This document shows, in pieces, positions 62,201 through 64,000 of a stretch of 64,000 nt of DNA (the stretch's first letter is position 1; every line of letters starts with the position of its first letter). The notes below the pieces were generated by a model, which had not been told where the DNA came from, made no database searches, and saw only the letters and a program-made list of their open reading frames with translations. Origin of the DNA: Paragordius varius. Its lineage: Eukaryota > Nematomorpha. Position numbers and translations under genes: made by a program. Where the stretch lies: contig OZ176052.1 in the NCBI GenBank assembly GCA_964247055.1, positions 6,448,001 through 6,512,000 on the forward strand, in the 5' to 3' direction.

Positions 62201-64000
62201 AATATAAATTAGGTAAATACAAATGGTCCAACCCCATAAGAGTAAATTCTACTAAAAGTTGCTACACAACATCCATCTGAAATTCAAAATACAATACAAC
62301 CAATAATTTTAAAAAAATAAGGTATATCCACTAGGTATAAATAAAGAATTTTTTATAAGAACCAACTCAAGAGAAAAAGTCTAATAAGTACTCGAAAGAA
62401 CGAAAATTAACAAAAAATATAGCCTATCTGAAAGCCGAAGGTTTAAACCATAGAATGCCTTTTTAGTATTTTTAAAAAAAATTTTGTATGTGTTAAAAAT
62501 TCACTTGAAAAAAAAGACTAAATTTTGACGTTTAAGTCCGTACTATTTTTTTCTCTCTGATATTTAAATGACATATTTATATTCAAAAGATAGAGTTTAA
62601 AACGCTTTATTAAATGATATTAATTTCATAATATAATAACATATAATTATAAAGTTATATTTAATTTTCTCTCGATTTTCACTTGTTTTTGAAAAATTGA
62701 AAAACTATAAAATTTCAAAATTCTGATTGGCGGGATCAAAATTTTTTTCAAATTCGGTTTTAAACACTGAAATTGTCATAATTTAAAAAGTTTGGGTGGT
62801 GGTGCTAAAAAATGTCCAAATTTGTCGACTAGTGTTATCAATAATGGTTTTTACCCTTTTTAGCAATTTGGGTGGTGTTTTTGTAAATAGACACATAAAT
62901 TTCCAATTTTGCGTCTCAATTGACTGCTCATCAATTCTATTATTTTTTGAAATTCAACCTATTTGGCACTTGACTACGAGGTTTATAATTTAAATTCTAA
63001 AAGCCCTACTTTAAAAAATTTATCAGTACGTATTAACGGACAAAATATTTGTCACAAATCAAATAAATAAATATTACAAAATCAGAAAATATTTGTAAAC
63101 TTTTAGGCTATTCCATTAATACCGTTGCAAGTGGATTATGATGTCGCGATCAAGAAACAATATTTGACATGCGTTTTATTGCCTCAAAAAGAGACAGAAG
63201 AACCATCTTTGGCATCAACGGAAGATAATAAAGTATTCAATACTTTATTATTTACGTTTTAACACTTTTTCATTTTGCAAAAACGCTTATAAAATAGTTT
63301 CTTGATTTATAAACTCTTTCAAATACAAACTTCCTTTTTTTAGTTTATTTATATCATTAAATCATATCATCCGATCATTATAATTTATAACCATAATTAG
63401 GGAACGTCAATAATATTTATAATTAGGCAAATTATATTGTATAAATGCTATATTTTAAGGATGGAACTCTGACTACTGAAGATGGTAGCAAAGATAGCGT
63501 CTGCAACAAAAAACTCAAGTCTCGTGTAACTTTTGATTTAGTAGCTAATGGGCCCAATGGTTATTCGTTTTTTATGTGTTAATTTACAGTTTTTTCCATG
63601 ATTTTACATATAACATTTATGTCATTACAATTTATTAAACTCAAATAAATTTTGATTTAAAATAAAAAATATTTATTTAACATGAATTTAATTTTTGGAT
63701 TATTTTTTATATAAGTCATATTTATTTTAAATAGGTATATTGCAGTAACTCAGTTTTATTTTTGCATTTAATATGAATAGTTACACATATATTCTGGAAT
63801 ACATTTAGTTAAGCTTAATTTCAATATAAAACCGCTTAATAGATTTTCACTCATATGTTTTGCGTAATATTAAAACAGGTAATGGGATTTGGGAACGATT
63901 AAACAATAAATTCATTAAAGATAGAGTTGCCTCTTCCGAGCTAGCCGTGGGATCTAAATTGAATTCAACAGCGGCTCCACGAACTGAATTAAAGAGTATC
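56236..64000 (+). CDS. LAP-family leucine-rich repeat scaffold (Erbin/Scribble-like), 5' part
   Basis: Exons: 56236-56629, 58867-59035, 59112-59232, 59823-59897, 60131-60275, 60477-60865, 63107-63232, 63460-63559, 63879 to beyond the window; 547 residues visible, all phases matching. It starts MSGIFKKCQCLGQED; the Cys8/Cys10 pair recalls the palmitoylated N-terminus of Erbin. About 15 LRRs follow in the Erbin register (ELDVSKN, LELRENNLTSLPKSL, LDIGNNNFTEL, LNLCDNKLKRLP, ALWLAKNQ), then the LAP-specific segment PLIPLQVDYDVAIKKQYLT. Family members hold basolateral polarity complexes at the cell cortex, usually with C-terminal PDZ domains, which would lie outside the window. A splice acceptor-like tttccag ends 18 nt before the ATG, so a 5' UTR intron or trans-splice site is possible. 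The 2.2-kb introns 1 and 6 show nothing I can name apart from an (AT)n run at 56679-56703. Confidence 0.93.

Noticed and set aside
1-64000. LTR retroelements, retroviral or Polinton-like fossils, CRISPR arrays
   Set aside because: No paired long direct repeats with primer sites, no capsid, integrase or polymerase motifs, and no regularly spaced short repeats other than the fold-back arms, which have no unique spacers.

Overview
The window is AT-rich animal DNA (by eye about 70% A+T or more; not computed) with spliced genes. The gene content is metazoan: an Erbin/Scribble-type LAP protein and a tandem-domain tyrosine phosphatase, next to conserved DNAJA-type HSP40, C1QBP/p32, GMP synthase and OGFOD1. 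The proteins diverge a lot from human ones and carry low-complexity insertions. Some introns are only 23-31 nt. This suggests a fast-evolving, probably parasitic invertebrate; dicyemid- or myxozoan-like is my guess and cannot be settled from this window.

Layout. 0-4.3 kb: the 3' part of an unrecognised gene (+). 4.55-8.2 kb: DNAJA-type co-chaperone (-). 8.5-21.3 kb: phosphatase with an active D1 and a degenerate D2 (+). 22.5-23.5 kb: decayed LINE (-). 24.2-25.0 kb: intronless C1QBP/p32 (-). 25.1-37.2 kb: GMP synthase with 22 exons and about 400 extra residues (+). 37.9-44.6 kb: OGFOD1 prolyl hydroxylase (-). 44.6-56.2 kb: gene desert full of non-autonomous repeats. 56.2 kb to the end: 5' part of a LAP-family LRR gene (+). 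Genes alternate strand strictly, giving two close divergent pairs (DNAJA/PTP about 275 bp, C1QBP/GMPS 155 bp) and two convergent pairs.

Exon models were built by hand from the sequence. They were accepted when splice sites were GT-AG, phases matched at each junction, and the product aligned with remembered family sequence. All junctions listed for DNAJA, PTP, GMPS, OGFOD1 and LAP are phase-consistent.

The introns and the desert hold several repeat families. (1) Fold-back elements begin TACCATTT, are flanked by TA, and have tandem repeats of about 20 bp in their arms; three families share the end but differ in the repeat unit. (2) hAT-like MITEs, two with perfect 8-bp target duplications. (3) Tc1-like MITEs with TACAGT ends. 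(4) A 0.5-kb family with palindromic hairpins near both ends. (5) A repeat carrying a hammerhead ribozyme, present in two opposed copies. I saw no CRISPR, tRNA, rRNA, LTR retroelement, retrovirus or Polinton.
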